64,000 nucleotides of DNA from Nipponacmea schrenckii (taxonomy: Eukaryota; Mollusca; Gastropoda; Lottiidae). The position numbers were made by a program, and so were the translations under genes. The first letter of the stretch is position 1; the number at the start of each line of letters is the position of its first letter. Below the pieces are notes generated by a model, which worked only from the letters and a program-made list of their open reading frames with translations, made no database searches and was not told where the DNA came from. The stretch covers positions 24,911,106 through 24,975,105 of the forward strand of contig JAUJPP010000005.1 in NCBI GenBank assembly GCA_030562195.1, in the 5' to 3' direction. Positions 33,699 through 46,500 of this stretch are shown piece after piece.

Positions 33699-35489
33699 TC
33701 AAAATATTCATCTCAATAGAATCATCATGTCAATTCCTGAACTATCATCTTACTGTACATTTTTCATCTGTTATTTAAGACTTTTAAATCATGTCTAAAT
33801 CATGATTGTCCAGTAACCATCTTTTCCGTATCTAGGTTATAATTTCAAGGCTTTTTGTCACTTTAATTCATCGTTAATTTTGTGATTTTTCAATTACAGA
33901 CATAATATTAAAATCATAGAACAATCTTAAATCATTCATAAACTGTCAGCCGAATTTTTAATGGCATTGAATGTAATCGTTTGTTTTAGATATCATTTTC
34001 ATGTTTCTGTCTCATACATTGAAACAAAGAATAGTAATTCAAATAATGCCTACCTCAAATATTTAGGTGATAATTTGTTTATAAGTAGCTGTTAATATCT
34101 ATAAAGCTTTCCAAATGTAATTCATTGCTTTCTGTATTTGTATTGTCATAGTTTATTGTTTAAGTAACTGTACTTAAGTTTCCAATGACAATATTTGGAA
34201 CATCAGATTTGTGTTGACAGAGAGTCAGGGAAAATAATTGAACTTCAAAGGAATTTAAACATCATCTAATATTTTATGTGAAAATGCATTAGTATCAAGG
34301 GAATAGTGTAAAATACAGCAATGTATCTGTTTGTTGATACAGGGTATAGAGTTGATAGATCTGATAAGCAGACTAAATCTGTGTTAATAGGAAACAGAAT
34401 TGTCCTTGTCCTTATAGATGTTTGTCTTTTTATTTGTAGTGCTGGAAGTATGTTCAAGTATCATTGCAATTTGAAGTTAACAGAGCAATTTCTTAATACA
34501 TAATCATAATATCATTCTCCTGTAATCTGGTGCAATTATACAATAAATTGTTTGAATTTAACATTCAAAGGCTGAAGAAATTGAATGGAACTTTAAAGTT
34601 TTCAATAATTCATTCCTGATGATATGGATTCAAGCCTGATATGGGCATTGTCTCTGGGAGGTTTAAGATTACAATAGTTTGTAGTGCCTTGTACTCAATT
34701 TGTATATGTTGATGTAGATTTTAGATGTATTCAAATTGTATTATTCATTTAAACATCATATCATTGGGTTTGCTGTTATCTATGGCAGCTGTATTTTCAA
34801 TAATCTTACAAATTGTTTAAGTTCTGGTTAAGTCTAGATCTGATTGGGTGAAAAGACCAACTGATATCAAAAGTTGAACGATAAGAGAAACTCTATTGGA
34901 GGTTGCAGAGGGAATAATATGAAATGGAAAGAAGTGCAATACAATTTGTAAGACTGATCCCGGTTTATTTTATTTCTTTAAAATCATCATTTGATTCAAT
35001 TTAAGCATATATTGCTGTAATTATATAGGAAATTAACTTGTAATTGTGGGCTTGTCCAATGGTTGTTTCACTATTTACTAGGTTTTAATTTTCTTTGAAC
35101 GTTGATTAACGATTCATTTGATAAATCAAAAGATGCAAATCACTTGGGTCTTTTGGTTATGGTGTGAGTGTGCACTAATCATAGCAGAACTATTCTTCAA
35201 TGATTTCTTGAATCAGTGAGTAAACCTATTGTGACAAGTTTGATTACACTCTGTATATTATGGCTTATCTAGCCAATAGTTATATTTCACCTTATTTGAT
35301 GTTAGATAGTTTTACTTTTCTCTCATTAACATTGTAAATGACAGTGCTTCAATTAATAAAAGCTGAGAAAATTCATATCATTTGTCTTTTTAACAAATAG
35401 CAATAGACATCATTATACACTCACTTTTATCAAAGCAGCCAATTGTCTGGAAGGTTGACCAGGGTTATCGTTTGATAAAAGATTTTGTT
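33699..35489. other. RCC2 3' flank
   Basis: AT-rich, presumably 3' UTR for part of its length, with candidate polyadenylation signals at 34540 (CAATAAATTG) and near 35357 (TTAATAAAAG). Frames at 34266-34503 overlap on both strands and are not supported. No other gene was seen. Confidence 0.45.
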
Positions 35490-36200
35490 TTTTTAATAGG
35501 GTTCATCCTTGGGTGATTAGGAAAACTCACACCTAGTTTCATCAAAATTCTATCAAGAATTCAGCTTTTTATCACATCCACAAAAGATTTTATGCTTTTT
35601 CAAGAACAATAACCCATAATAAATATTTAAAAGGGTTTATCCTAAGGTTATTACAACCAATCACACCTAGTTTCATTAAATTCCATTGAGAAATCATAAA
35701 GAATACAAGGGCAGGAACTCTAATATTATTTTTCGGTAAGCCTTTCAATAAGGTTTCAATAGGGTTCATTCTTATTACAATCACTTATTACTTAAGTTCT
35801 GTCAAAATCCATCAAGAAACTAGATCTTGATTTCATCAATTCAGGGGCAATAACTCATATATTTGGGTGGTCTGGGTTACAAGAGTTTATCCTTGGGTGA
35901 TTACAATCAAAGACAAAAGATCCACTATAAATTGGACAAGTTTTCTAGAATAAGAGAAATGACTAATATTAATTTTTGTTTTCGATTTGTTTTTTTATAG
36001 AGTTCATCCTTGGGTTTTTATAAACACTCGTACCAAGTTTCATCAAAATCTATCAAGAAACCAGCTCTCTAGTGTGTCCAAAGAGAATTCAAGAACAAGG
36101 GCATAACTTCTAGTCAATATTTTACGATAAGTCTGATTTTCAATAGGGTCTTTTAGAATATTTTCAGGTAAAATTTATGATAATTTTGATATTGAATTTC
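35490..36200 (+). repeat. ~150-bp tandem units of the intron-7-type repeat, inverse orientation
   Basis: AGGGTTCATCCTTGGGT, TAGTTTCATCAAAATTCTAT and GGGCAATAACTC recur about every 150 bp (near 35497, 35632, 35760, 35886 and 36000). These are the inverse of the ABHD6 intron 7 units. They lie between the convergent 3' ends of RCC2 and COPS7. Confidence 0.65.
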
Positions 36201-36506
36201 TACATACTGCCCCTTCAAAAATTCCTGTGCAACTAAGTGTTGGAAGTGAGCAATCTTGACATAGATTAAAATAAAGAAAGATATTGTTCACAAATACATG
36301 CAGTCTGGTTAATTGTTTGTCCTTCATGGCAGATTACAGACAGTATTTTTCCATTTGAGAAAAAATGAAATTGAACACATTCAATTTGACTAAAATGTAA
36401 AGACAAACACTTATGCAATCTCTTTGGGTTATTATTATAATATCTTTATATATGTCTAATATATTTAATCAATAATTTACAATTTGTACAACCGTCAATC
36501 TGGTCA

Positions 36507-39500
36507 TTACTTCCAGGATTTAGTGGCACCACTTCCTCGTAAGCTAAAATATAGAATAGAACCATGTACAAGTGTGTATAACAATTTTTTTCTGTTGTAA
36601 TGTAGTCTGAAGAGATTATACTTATAAAGGAATGAAATTTTTTAGGAGAGATTTCTCCAACTATAACAATCAGGAATGAGATTTCTACTAATATGACCTA
36701 CCCTTTGGTTTTGGACTGTTTTTTACTTGGTTTATCTTGAGATGTTGATGCCTGACTATCTGTTATCATCTGATCATCTAAATCTTGTTGGTGGGATGTT
36801 TTTAAAGTCTTCTTGATATTAATTACCTGTAAGAACAGATTACATTATAGCTTGAATAATGGGTTACATACAGACTGCCTTCAAAGATGACATACACAAT
36901 GTTTATAATATCCTTAAAACAACTGCAATACAAGTTAAAGATAGCTTGCCAGCCAAGGTAACATACGCCCACTGGCAGCATTGAATTTGAAAAATAAATA
37001 GAGCAATAACTCAAAAAACATTCACTGAATTAATATTGAAGTTAAGGGCAAAAACTCAAAAACTGTTCATGGAAAATTGTTAAATTAAAACTTGACCACC
37101 ATCTTATCTATTTCAATACTCATACCAAGTTTCATCAAATCTATTAAAAGATTGTACCTTATTTTGTACCCACAAATAGTTTTGACGCAATTTTACTTTT
37201 TTACTTAAAAAAAGTTAGAAATTCAAACTTGACTAATGTCTTATCAATTCTGATGCTTACACCAAGTTCCATCAAAATCCTTTGAAAATTAAAGCTTTCA
37301 ATTGCAACCACAATAGAATTTTGACGCAATTTTACTAAGTCAAGGGCAATAACTTAAAACAATTCATTGAAAAACTGTCAAATTCAAACTTGACTGAGGC
37401 CTAATCAATTCCAATGCTCACAACCAAGTTTCATCAACATCCTCTGAAAATTGGAGGATTTATTGCATCAAAACTAAAATTTTGACAAGATTTTTCTAAG
37501 TCAAGGGCAATAACTCAAAAACCGTTCATGCGATAATTTCCATTTTCAAACTTGACCGAGATATCATCAATATATACATGTATACCAAGTTTCATTAAGA
37601 TCGGATAAAAACTGTAGCCTCTATCGTGGATACAACAAATGTGGACCGACGGACGGACGGACAGGGGCGACGGCAATATATGTCCACATTTCCATGTGGG
37701 CGTATAAAAAGCCAAAATATCATACACTTACCTCTTGCTCAATTTGAGACTTGATTTTGTTATTATTGTCTTTACATTGGTTAGCTTTTGAAATTTGATC
37801 TTCAATTCCTTTTAATACAGTTTCACAACTGTTACACCTGTATGAAATAATAATAATTTTCACCACGCGAAAATAATAACATCTATCTACATATTGTAGA
37901 ACTGAGATAACATCAGGTACAGATTCTGGCTTGATATCACGACCTATAGCATAATCTATTTGTAATTGCTGATTCTTCTGATCTAATTTACCATGTAGAA
38001 CATCAGCACATATAACTTCAATAAAAAAAACTTACCAATCTTGTAGAACTGATATAACATCAGGTACAGATTCTGGCTTGATATCACGACCTATAGCATA
38101 ATCTATTTCTAATTGTTGATTCTTCTGATCTAATTTACCATGTATAACATCAGCACAGATAACTTCAATAATAATGTCCTAATTATAAAAAAGCAAACAA
38201 GTAGTTTAAATTTGCAAAGTTTTCTACAACATTTATTCAATTAAATTAATGACATGACATCTTTAGTTGGTTTCTATCATGTACAAAAGCTGGTTTGAAG
38301 ATTTAAAAATGAAATCTCAGATTATTGTTCCTAACAGAAAAATGAAGATTGTTTCAACAAAAACCTGTCTATAACCAGACTTGATTGTTCGAAAAGGGCA
38401 AGTAATTTACCCACAGGGGGAACGGAGTATGGTGTTAATTTGCAGAAATGAAATCCATTTTTTCGAAGCATTGACCCACTTGTACCCCTGTGACTAAGGG
38501 CCTGTCTGTTTCTGACACTTTCAACAAACTCCAATTAGAGAAGGCTATACTTCATACAGTAATATATGTGTTCTTGGAATGTGCCTGGTTTTTAATACCC
38601 ACCTCAATAGCTCTAACATTCTGTATATCAAGTTCTTGTAATAAAACTGAATAAGGAATACACTGAAATTTAAAAAAAAAAAAACGTTTATAAAGAACAC
38701 ATATTATTACCTTACGGTTTATCAAGAGTGGCACAAAACATATCTAGTAAGAATACAAGTAACTTTATCTTGTCCATCCATCCATCTAGATATTTGAGCA
38801 TTCTGGAAATTTTGAAATCTGAGGTGATTATCAATAGAATGACAATTATCAAAACAAGAAATCATGTAGGTCATTTGCCATCAATGTACAGTCTTATAAT
38901 TGTTGAAATGTTGCAAGAAAAAGGGGGGAAACAACTCTGATCTAAATGAAAGTTATCAGCTTATCAAACTCACCTTTGATTTAGTTGCCAGAGACACCAC
39001 TGTTAAATGGCGTAATTTTGTCAGTTGTGCTTTTGACAATTCAGGCAATTTGGTTTTGTTTTCTGTAATAATAGAATGAGAAACATAAGCTAAAGCTTTA
39101 TTTTAACTGTGGGTTTATAAATTTATATGTTCTATTAGGCCATACATGTTTTATTAAATTTAGGAACGATGTAAATTTAGTAACAGGCACATAAAAATAA
39201 GTCTATCACTTTCAAGGATGCTCAACTAACACTTAATCAAACGTATTTCAAGTTTCAACATAAGCCCACCTTTATAATCTTTGTATGTTCCATAAGCAAA
39301 CAAATTAAGAAGATTAAAATGGGCTTCATTTGGACCTGATGATAACTGAAATATATAAGAGAAAAAATATAAATAAAGAAGAATCAAATTTAAATATAAT
39401 TTTCACAGGTTAAACTTTTTTTAACCTTAATTTTATAATGGACTGCTTGTGAACTATAATAACAAAAGAAGGCAGTTGCACTTTTGACTACATATATAGG

Positions 39501-39700
39501 GCCTAAGCTTACTGTTGACTGATTAATTTAAAAAAAAAAAAAAAACAGCTTACCTCTTGTATATTTGGCATATCCAATAATTCACCAAAAACATAAATAC
39601 CAGGGGCCTCTAATACTTGATTTATCAATCCAACTGCTGCAGCACCTTTGGCTGTTTTAGCCAATAACACAAACTGTTCTAAGTTATTTTCACTTGTCAT
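36507..39700 (-). CDS. COPS7A: COP9 signalosome subunit 7, complete, 8 exons (260 aa)
   Basis: Minus-strand exons: 39700-39554, 39345-39270, 39062-38974, 38662-38603, 38178-38036, 37837-37732, 36826-36702, 36543-36507. CSN7 is a PCI-domain scaffold of the COP9 signalosome, which removes NEDD8 from cullins. [15 protein letters not shown] and [21 protein letters not shown] mark the N-terminal helices. [24 protein letters not shown] and [20 protein letters not shown] form the PCI winged-helix part, then [14 protein letters not shown] charged coiled-coil tail ends [15 protein letters not shown], like the COPS7A-type C-terminus. The last donor GTAGGT lies inside GGG TAG: without that splice the protein would stop at KTKG. 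Vertebrate A and B paralogues cannot be separated in an invertebrate, so the symbol is nominal. An exon 5 relic lies in intron 5. Confidence 0.92.
36945..37707 (+). mobile_element. GCCCAC-end family element in COPS7 intron 6
   Basis: Begins AGCTTGCCAGCCAAGGTAAC with CATACGCCCACTGG, contains about four ~150-bp units (CTCAAAAAC, AAATTCAAACTTGAC, AATGCTCACACCAAG-type words), then GACCGACGGACGGACGGACA and GGGGCGACGGCAATATATG, and ends CCATGTGGGCGTATA. TATACGCCCAC-type termini are inverse to one another, suggesting a ~14-bp terminal repeat. No coding capacity. Of the copies in the window this one shows the clearest ends. Confidence 0.75.
37893..38035 (-). pseudogene. Relic of a tandem duplication of COPS7 exon 5
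   Basis: Next to exon 5 (38178-38036), intron 5 holds a second copy that still reads [20 protein letters not shown] and [21 protein letters not shown], with about four substitutions. The 3' end has lost the donor: where exon 5 has GATTG then GTAAGT, the copy reads ATATGTAGATAG. The 5' end lacks GGACATTATT and a clear acceptor. The frame is otherwise open. It is probably skipped; if used, it would duplicate part of the PCI domain. Confidence 0.75.
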
Positions 39701-40525
39701 TCTTGAGGCTAAAATTCATACATATTTATATCATTATTTTAAAAACTATCCCAAATCCCTAGACCAGTATGAAATAAATACCAAGCAAAGATGAGTAGGC
39801 CTATGCATTTCACAGACGCTAAGTCAAAAGATACTCAGATAAAAGTATATCGTTACATCTCTTATAAAAACAGATATTAACTTTTCGCTATATAATAATT
39901 AATATTTCATCACTCACCAAAGAATCAAATCTATCGAAGGAATGACAAAAATAATATTCTGCGAACAAAACAGGAAACAAAAACAATACAATATTATATA
40001 AGAGTTATTTCCCTTTGTAAAATTGAAAAATAATCCGAAATTTTCCATACAAGAAATATTAATATTATCGAGATTAATAATCCGAAACATTGAACTGGGT
40101 CACAATTAAGATCGCTAGAAAAGGCATCTAATAAACTTTTAATTTATCCCTTTAGCTTAGAACAACAGATATATAGTTTTGTTTTAACAATCACAAAAAC
40201 TTATATTCGGAGGTGGAAACAACAAACCTGTCCACGACAGCAAGGGATTTGATAGACCTTTGTATATGGACGAATTAATTGGATGATAGTTCGAAGTTGA
40301 CAGCACATATGAATATTTTTGCTTCAGCTGTGCAGTTGTGTGCAAAGCGTGTTTCTACATGATGAACAAACTTATCTCCTTATCAATCACCGAGAACCCT
40401 GTTATCATTCATTATAATTTAGGGCTCTATTGAGATTCTAACTTCAAGTATACTTCAACATAATATAAGGTAATATATAAAGCAACCCCAAAAATTGGAA
40501 TGTGGCACAAATATATACGCAAGTC
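39701..40525. promoter_or_regulatory. Divergent promoter region of COPS7 and the M13 peptidase
   Basis: The start codons of the two genes lie 825 bp apart and point away from each other, so this interval must include both 5' regions. It is AT-rich, without a clear TATA box. The role is inferred from arrangement only. Confidence 0.4.
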
Positions 40526-43500
40526 ATGGAAAACAATAGTTCCAGGATAGCTCCATTAGATCACGCGATTCCGAGGTAAGATTAGTTTAAGAGTTACACC
40601 AGAATCTGTTTGCAGACTTGAAGTATCCCAAAAAAGAAACATGGGAATGTGTTAAATGTGGATGAAGTATAATTTGTAATTAATGAACTTTTTTGTTGGT
40701 TATTGATTAACTGAAGTAAATGCGATAAATACGAAGATATTTTTGAGTGTAGGAATTAAGTCCATGTAATTGTTTACTTAACCGGTAGCCAAAAACCAAT
40801 TGCAGCTTACTGTACCACTGAAGAGTAGGACGTAAAACTCCATTCATTTCATTTAATTTACTGTACCACTTTTCATAATAAAATTACGACTTCCCATTAT
40901 CTTTCAATGCATCAGATTGTGTATGCTAGAACTAATGTACTTTAGAAAAGTGCATAGAAAGTCAGTTGTGATCACCGAGGTAATATTATCACCATTCCAT
41001 TTTGTAACAGTATTTATTAGCATGTATTTTTCATTAGTCATAAATTTCTCTTCGAAATTAAAACCAAATAGAAATCATCCACGAACTGATTGATATACAG
41101 AAAAATATAAGATTTCGTTGGCGATATTTTCATCTTTGTCACCATTCAAATCGCCATCATCATTATCATCATCATTATCGTCATCATAATCGTCATCAAT
41201 CGTCGTCGTGTTCAGCACAAGGATGTTATCTTCTTTGAAAGCATTGTTATAGCAATAAAGTAACCGAAATCGTATTTTCTTTCAGCGTAAAGAAGTCAGG
41301 ATGTTGGAAAGGGAGAACGACATTAGAAAAATCACTTATAGTCTTTAGTATACTTGCAACAATTACCACCATTGTATTTCTCATAACATTTGCAGTAACC
41401 TACAGCAGTAAGTTACACAATTTTTATTTCATAGAGCAATTAAGGTGTCAGTTTATAAATGTTCACGATATTAAGCATTTGCAGTTGATATTTACGGTGT
41501 AAAATTGATGAATGTGTATAAATGATTATAGTTACATTAAGAAAATTATCTTAAGCAAATATGGGTGTTATTCTCTTTGGTCCTATTACTGAGGTCTGAC
41601 CCTATTGTTTTGAATGTATCGATAGCAATTTATAGCAATCACGATCTATATATCATACTCAAATTATCTTAGAGCTTGTTAACCAGATTTACAATCAGAT
41701 TTTAGACATAATTTTATAACATCTCAATTACTTGTAATTTATAAAGACAAGGGGTAAAGTTTGGTATAAATGAGACATAAATTCACCCTGTTTTGCAATA
41801 GCCTTCGAAAAAGTTAAGCACTGTCTGTCTTGTGCTTTACACCGGTGACTTTATTCAAGCATTCTGCTATACAACAAACCTATCAAATTTCAAAACTCGA
41901 ACGTTCACGAATAGATGCACCTAAGAGGTATTAAATTATTCCATATTGTCTGTAAGGGTGACGTGTTCGAGAAAGTACAATGTACACAATGCGCCATCTT
42001 CACAATGTTAAGCTCAAGCTAACTTAGTGCTGTAATACTGTAATAGCTACTGACTGTGGCGATTTGATAAGATTGTTCGCCAGTGCAGACAGCTAATCAG
42101 GGCCATCGACAGAAAGGCTGTCACACTATGGCTTTGTGTTACCAGACTTTCTTCAGAAGTGGTTGATTCGTTAGCGTACAGTCCACTCAAATCAATGTAC
42201 AATGTATCCGTGGTACAAGTAAAGTGACTATTGCAGGTATAGGTACAAAGTTTATAATAGCTTAGCACTGTGCAGATGAAAATGCACATTTTTTCAGGGC
42301 CATCTGATACTGAAGTGGAAGACAATACTTGTACAACTGAAGTTTGTATATCTGCCTGTAAGTATTATATTATTAATGTACCCGAACTGGCTAAGGGCAA
42401 TCAGGAGACTGTATTTACAGCAATATAAACAAATACAGAAACATCTCGCATGATAACTTCTATTTGATATTCAATATTATGATCTGTAAACAAATCCCCC
42501 AAATGGTCTCATTTAGTCTCCAGTTTTTCTTTTTCTTTTTTTTTTTTTTTAAACAATATTTTTTATTAATGAACACAAAATATCAGTATTCATGGAAAGA
42601 TACAATAGTTTCCAGTTGCCTCACTATTCTGTTCAGAATGTCCAATATCAAAATTATCGAATTATTATTAACAATGATCATTTACTCAAGAATAGAAATT
42701 AGTTCAAAACAAAGGTGGAAATCGTTGTTATTTTAACAAGAGTAATCATGTATATTACAAACGTTTACCAAACTCTATCTTCATAGCTTCTAGAATAACA
42801 GCTCATATAGACAACAGTGTGGAACCATGTGATGACTTCTATCAGTTTGCTTGTGGTAGCTGGATTGAGAAAAATGTAATACCGTCAGATGTAGGCAGTA
42901 TTAATATGTTTTCTGTCCTTAGAGACGAGGTACAAGTTACCTTAAAAAGTAAGGTTTTTGGTTTTTACGTTACTTTGTGTAACTTATTAAGATGTTTTAA
43001 ACCGATTTCCTCACTGATTTATTTTTGTTTTACTAAAAGTTTGTAATTACCATTACCAATAGCAATAATACATTTTTACTATTGCCTTACAATGCATAGT
43101 TACTTGTTATTTTTCAATCAGCCTAATCTCTAATTATAATGTTAATTGCATAAATATTGGAAAAGATTATTGCATATTTGATAACAATTCATAGTTTAGA
43201 ATATAAATTAATGCTTATAGTTCAGTTCTCAGTCATTATATTTTATCTATTTTATTATGTAGAATGGTCAAATCAAACTGCTCATCTAATTGTCAATTCA
43301 AGCACCTATTACCTTTTACCTTTGTAATACATGTTGAAGATATAGGTTATACTACATACTTGCATTTCAGATGCTTTAGAAAAAGAATTTGCAAATGATA
43401 TCAACGCTTTAAAATCAATAAAAGATTTATATGAATCTTGTTTAAATACAAGTAAGAACAGAATATTTTATAAAATAATAAATAATATATTTTGGATACA

Positions 43501-46500
43501 TTTTACTCTATTATATGACTCTTTCATTGAGTCTTTATACATGTATTGTGATATACAGTCTTAGAGTCTTATCCAAATATACGAGATGCTGACATGCAGA
43601 TGTCAACTCGGATCTCATATTCAGGTTCATATCATTGGTTCTTATTGCCCAGATAGCCTCATATTATTCGGTATATTTTTAAATATCAACATCATAATTG
43701 AAACCCTATTTCATATAGGCCTATATTTGGTAATAACATACTTGGAAGTTGACTGTCGAAAGTGTTCAGCGTTTATGATTATGATAAAAGTCGCTTAACT
43801 ATAGAATCCGTTTTCAGCCGCTATGGAAGGGAAGGGTACAGAGCCACTACGAGTACTGTTAGTGGTAAATGGTGGGTGGCCAATTATAGACACAGTTTGG
43901 ATTGAGACAAATTTTGATTTAGTCCGAACACTAGTTCAACTTCAAACCATCAATCTAGATCCAATTATCAACATGTTCGTTTCTACTGACTTTAAAGATT
44001 CTTCCAAACGAATTATTTATGTAAGTACCCTAGATTCGCTAGATACATGTAATAAAGTATAACAAGGAGCACAAGGAAATAAATAACGTATAACGTTTTA
44101 ACACAATATATTTACATTAGCTATTGTTTTTCCCCATAGGACTAATGTTAATACGTGTGGCGTTTATGAGACAATAACTGCCATTGCCTCATCACCAAAA
44201 CATTGAGCGTAGTAATACTCGGTAACCAATGTAAATAAACATGGCCGTCGCGTTATTAACGTCGATCATCTTCACGCTTGAACGTGAAATTCCAATTTTA
44301 ATGTTGAATTCTAATATGTAATAAAGTTTCCATTAGCCTAACCCAAAGCCAATCTAATACTCCAAGTCTCATACAAAAATAATTGGCAAAATGCGATAGA
44401 ACTCAATCGAATTAGGCCTGAGTGTACTCGCCATAGCCGTAGACCCATTTGACCTAGTTACTCGCTTCAGTTTGAGAGCCTAAAAGTGCAGGTTTATGAA
44501 TTGCTTAAAATTAAGTTTCAAAATACTATACTTTTACTGAAAATTAACTGAATTGAGTGTAAAAAGTGTTCACCTATCAACATATGGAGCGGGCCTTCTT
44601 CTAGATTGGTCTTTATAGTTTCTTTCATTTTCTCCACTTTCCTACTTGTTTACATGCGGTGGTCAGGTCTAGCCGAATCACCTCTCCGTTGGTCAATTGT
44701 ATCCGCGTTCATTAAATTTCACGATTTTGTTGCTTTTCATCGTTCAAGTCGGAATTCATACCAAAATGTTTTATATTTATTGATAAATGAATTGATTTAT
44801 AAAGATAAAACATAAAATTGAGATAAACATTGTTTTTTCTTACATTTTGAGAGCTTTCCCCCGCGAACTATATTCTGACGAAAAGAAAATGGCTATTCCA
44901 TCAACAAGATCAACTCCAGCGACAAAGGCGGGTAATATGAAATTTTCACGCAAAGAGTAGAATTTGTCGTGGTGACAGGTTTGGAAAATGTAAATATAAG
45001 CAATAAACGGTCACCCTATGGCGGTTATGGTCGTATATCAGGACAAAGGTTGGATGGAAAATTAATCATAAATGCGCTAACGCGCATTCATTCAATTTTC
45101 CATCCAACCTTTGTCCTGATATACGACCATAACCGCCATAGGTTTATTGCTTAATTACACGCCATCAGATGACGTGTTCCTTTTTACATTCACCCACAAC
45201 TTCCAAATGTTGTTCAAATCCCATGTCGTTAAGGTACATGAATAACGCTACTCACGGTTTATCAAAAAAGGTCACAACAATAGTAGACTTGAATTGGTTT
45301 GTTATTTGATTTATTATAAATATACAATATCATAGATTTCAATCTAGATCACTGATAGAGAAGCAGTTTTCATATTCCTTCACACTAATTAATATAATAA
45401 GTGTTGTTAGTTATGTGCTATGTATCTGAATTCTGTCAAACCGCTCATACATTTTTTAAAAAGATCGATCAACCTAGCTTTGGGATGCCTGGAAGGGATT
45501 ATTTTTTGAGAGGTAGAGATGACGTTATGTTAAAAGCCTATGAAGAATACGGAATTAATTTAGCTGTCGAGATGGGGGCAGATCGTCTAGCTGCTGAAAC
45601 CGACTTTAAAGATCTCGTAGATTTTGAAATACAACTCGCAAACGTAAGTAGGCCTTCCCGAAAATAACTTTGAAAAAAAAAGCTATTATTAGAATTTTCT
45701 GTACAGCATTTAAAAGTTCAAAGTAAATTGAGAACCTATTAAGAGAACAATATTATGTCTGTAAGGCGCAGATTACGTCTATCGAGTCTGCCTAAAATCA
45801 AAAGATTACTTATCACAAATGCCTTGATATCATTAAAGCATTAGTGGCGTCATCAAATTCTTAGTTTTTCTGGTATGATTGAAAATTTGAATGGTGCAAA
45901 CTGAAAAGTTTATAAAGTTTCTTTACAGACCAATTCTTTGTCGGTTTTGTTCAATTTTAAACTAATAATCTGATTTTACATCGAATAACTACAGAATTTC
46001 ATTAGTAAGAAATTATTATGCCAAACATAATGAATGTAACAAAATGATAATAATAAAGAGAAGAAGAAAAATCCCACTATTTTATACAGATTTCAGTCCC
46101 AGCTGAAGATAGACGAGATGGTGAAGCCTTATACAATCCCTATACAATAGCTAATTTATCAGCATCTTACCCTAATGTAGGTATAACTTATTTTAAAACA
46201 CCAGGCCTATAGAAATATTTACACAAAAATACCATCCGTTAAAGAAAAGTAATTAAATTAGGTTACCTTGAAATACCACCTAAAATGAAACAACTTTGGT
46301 TTATTTCAAACTCTCAGTATTTTGTAAGGACTTTTACATAAATTGCAAAAGTTTAAAACTTTAAATACCTTCTTGTGAGAGTTATAAGACACTGGCAGTT
46401 TGGTTTGGTAAGGGAGCATTATAGGTTAATGATTTTCACATCATATTAATTTAATAACGTATCAAATTAAATAAATTGATATTATTATGGTCTTAGTTTT

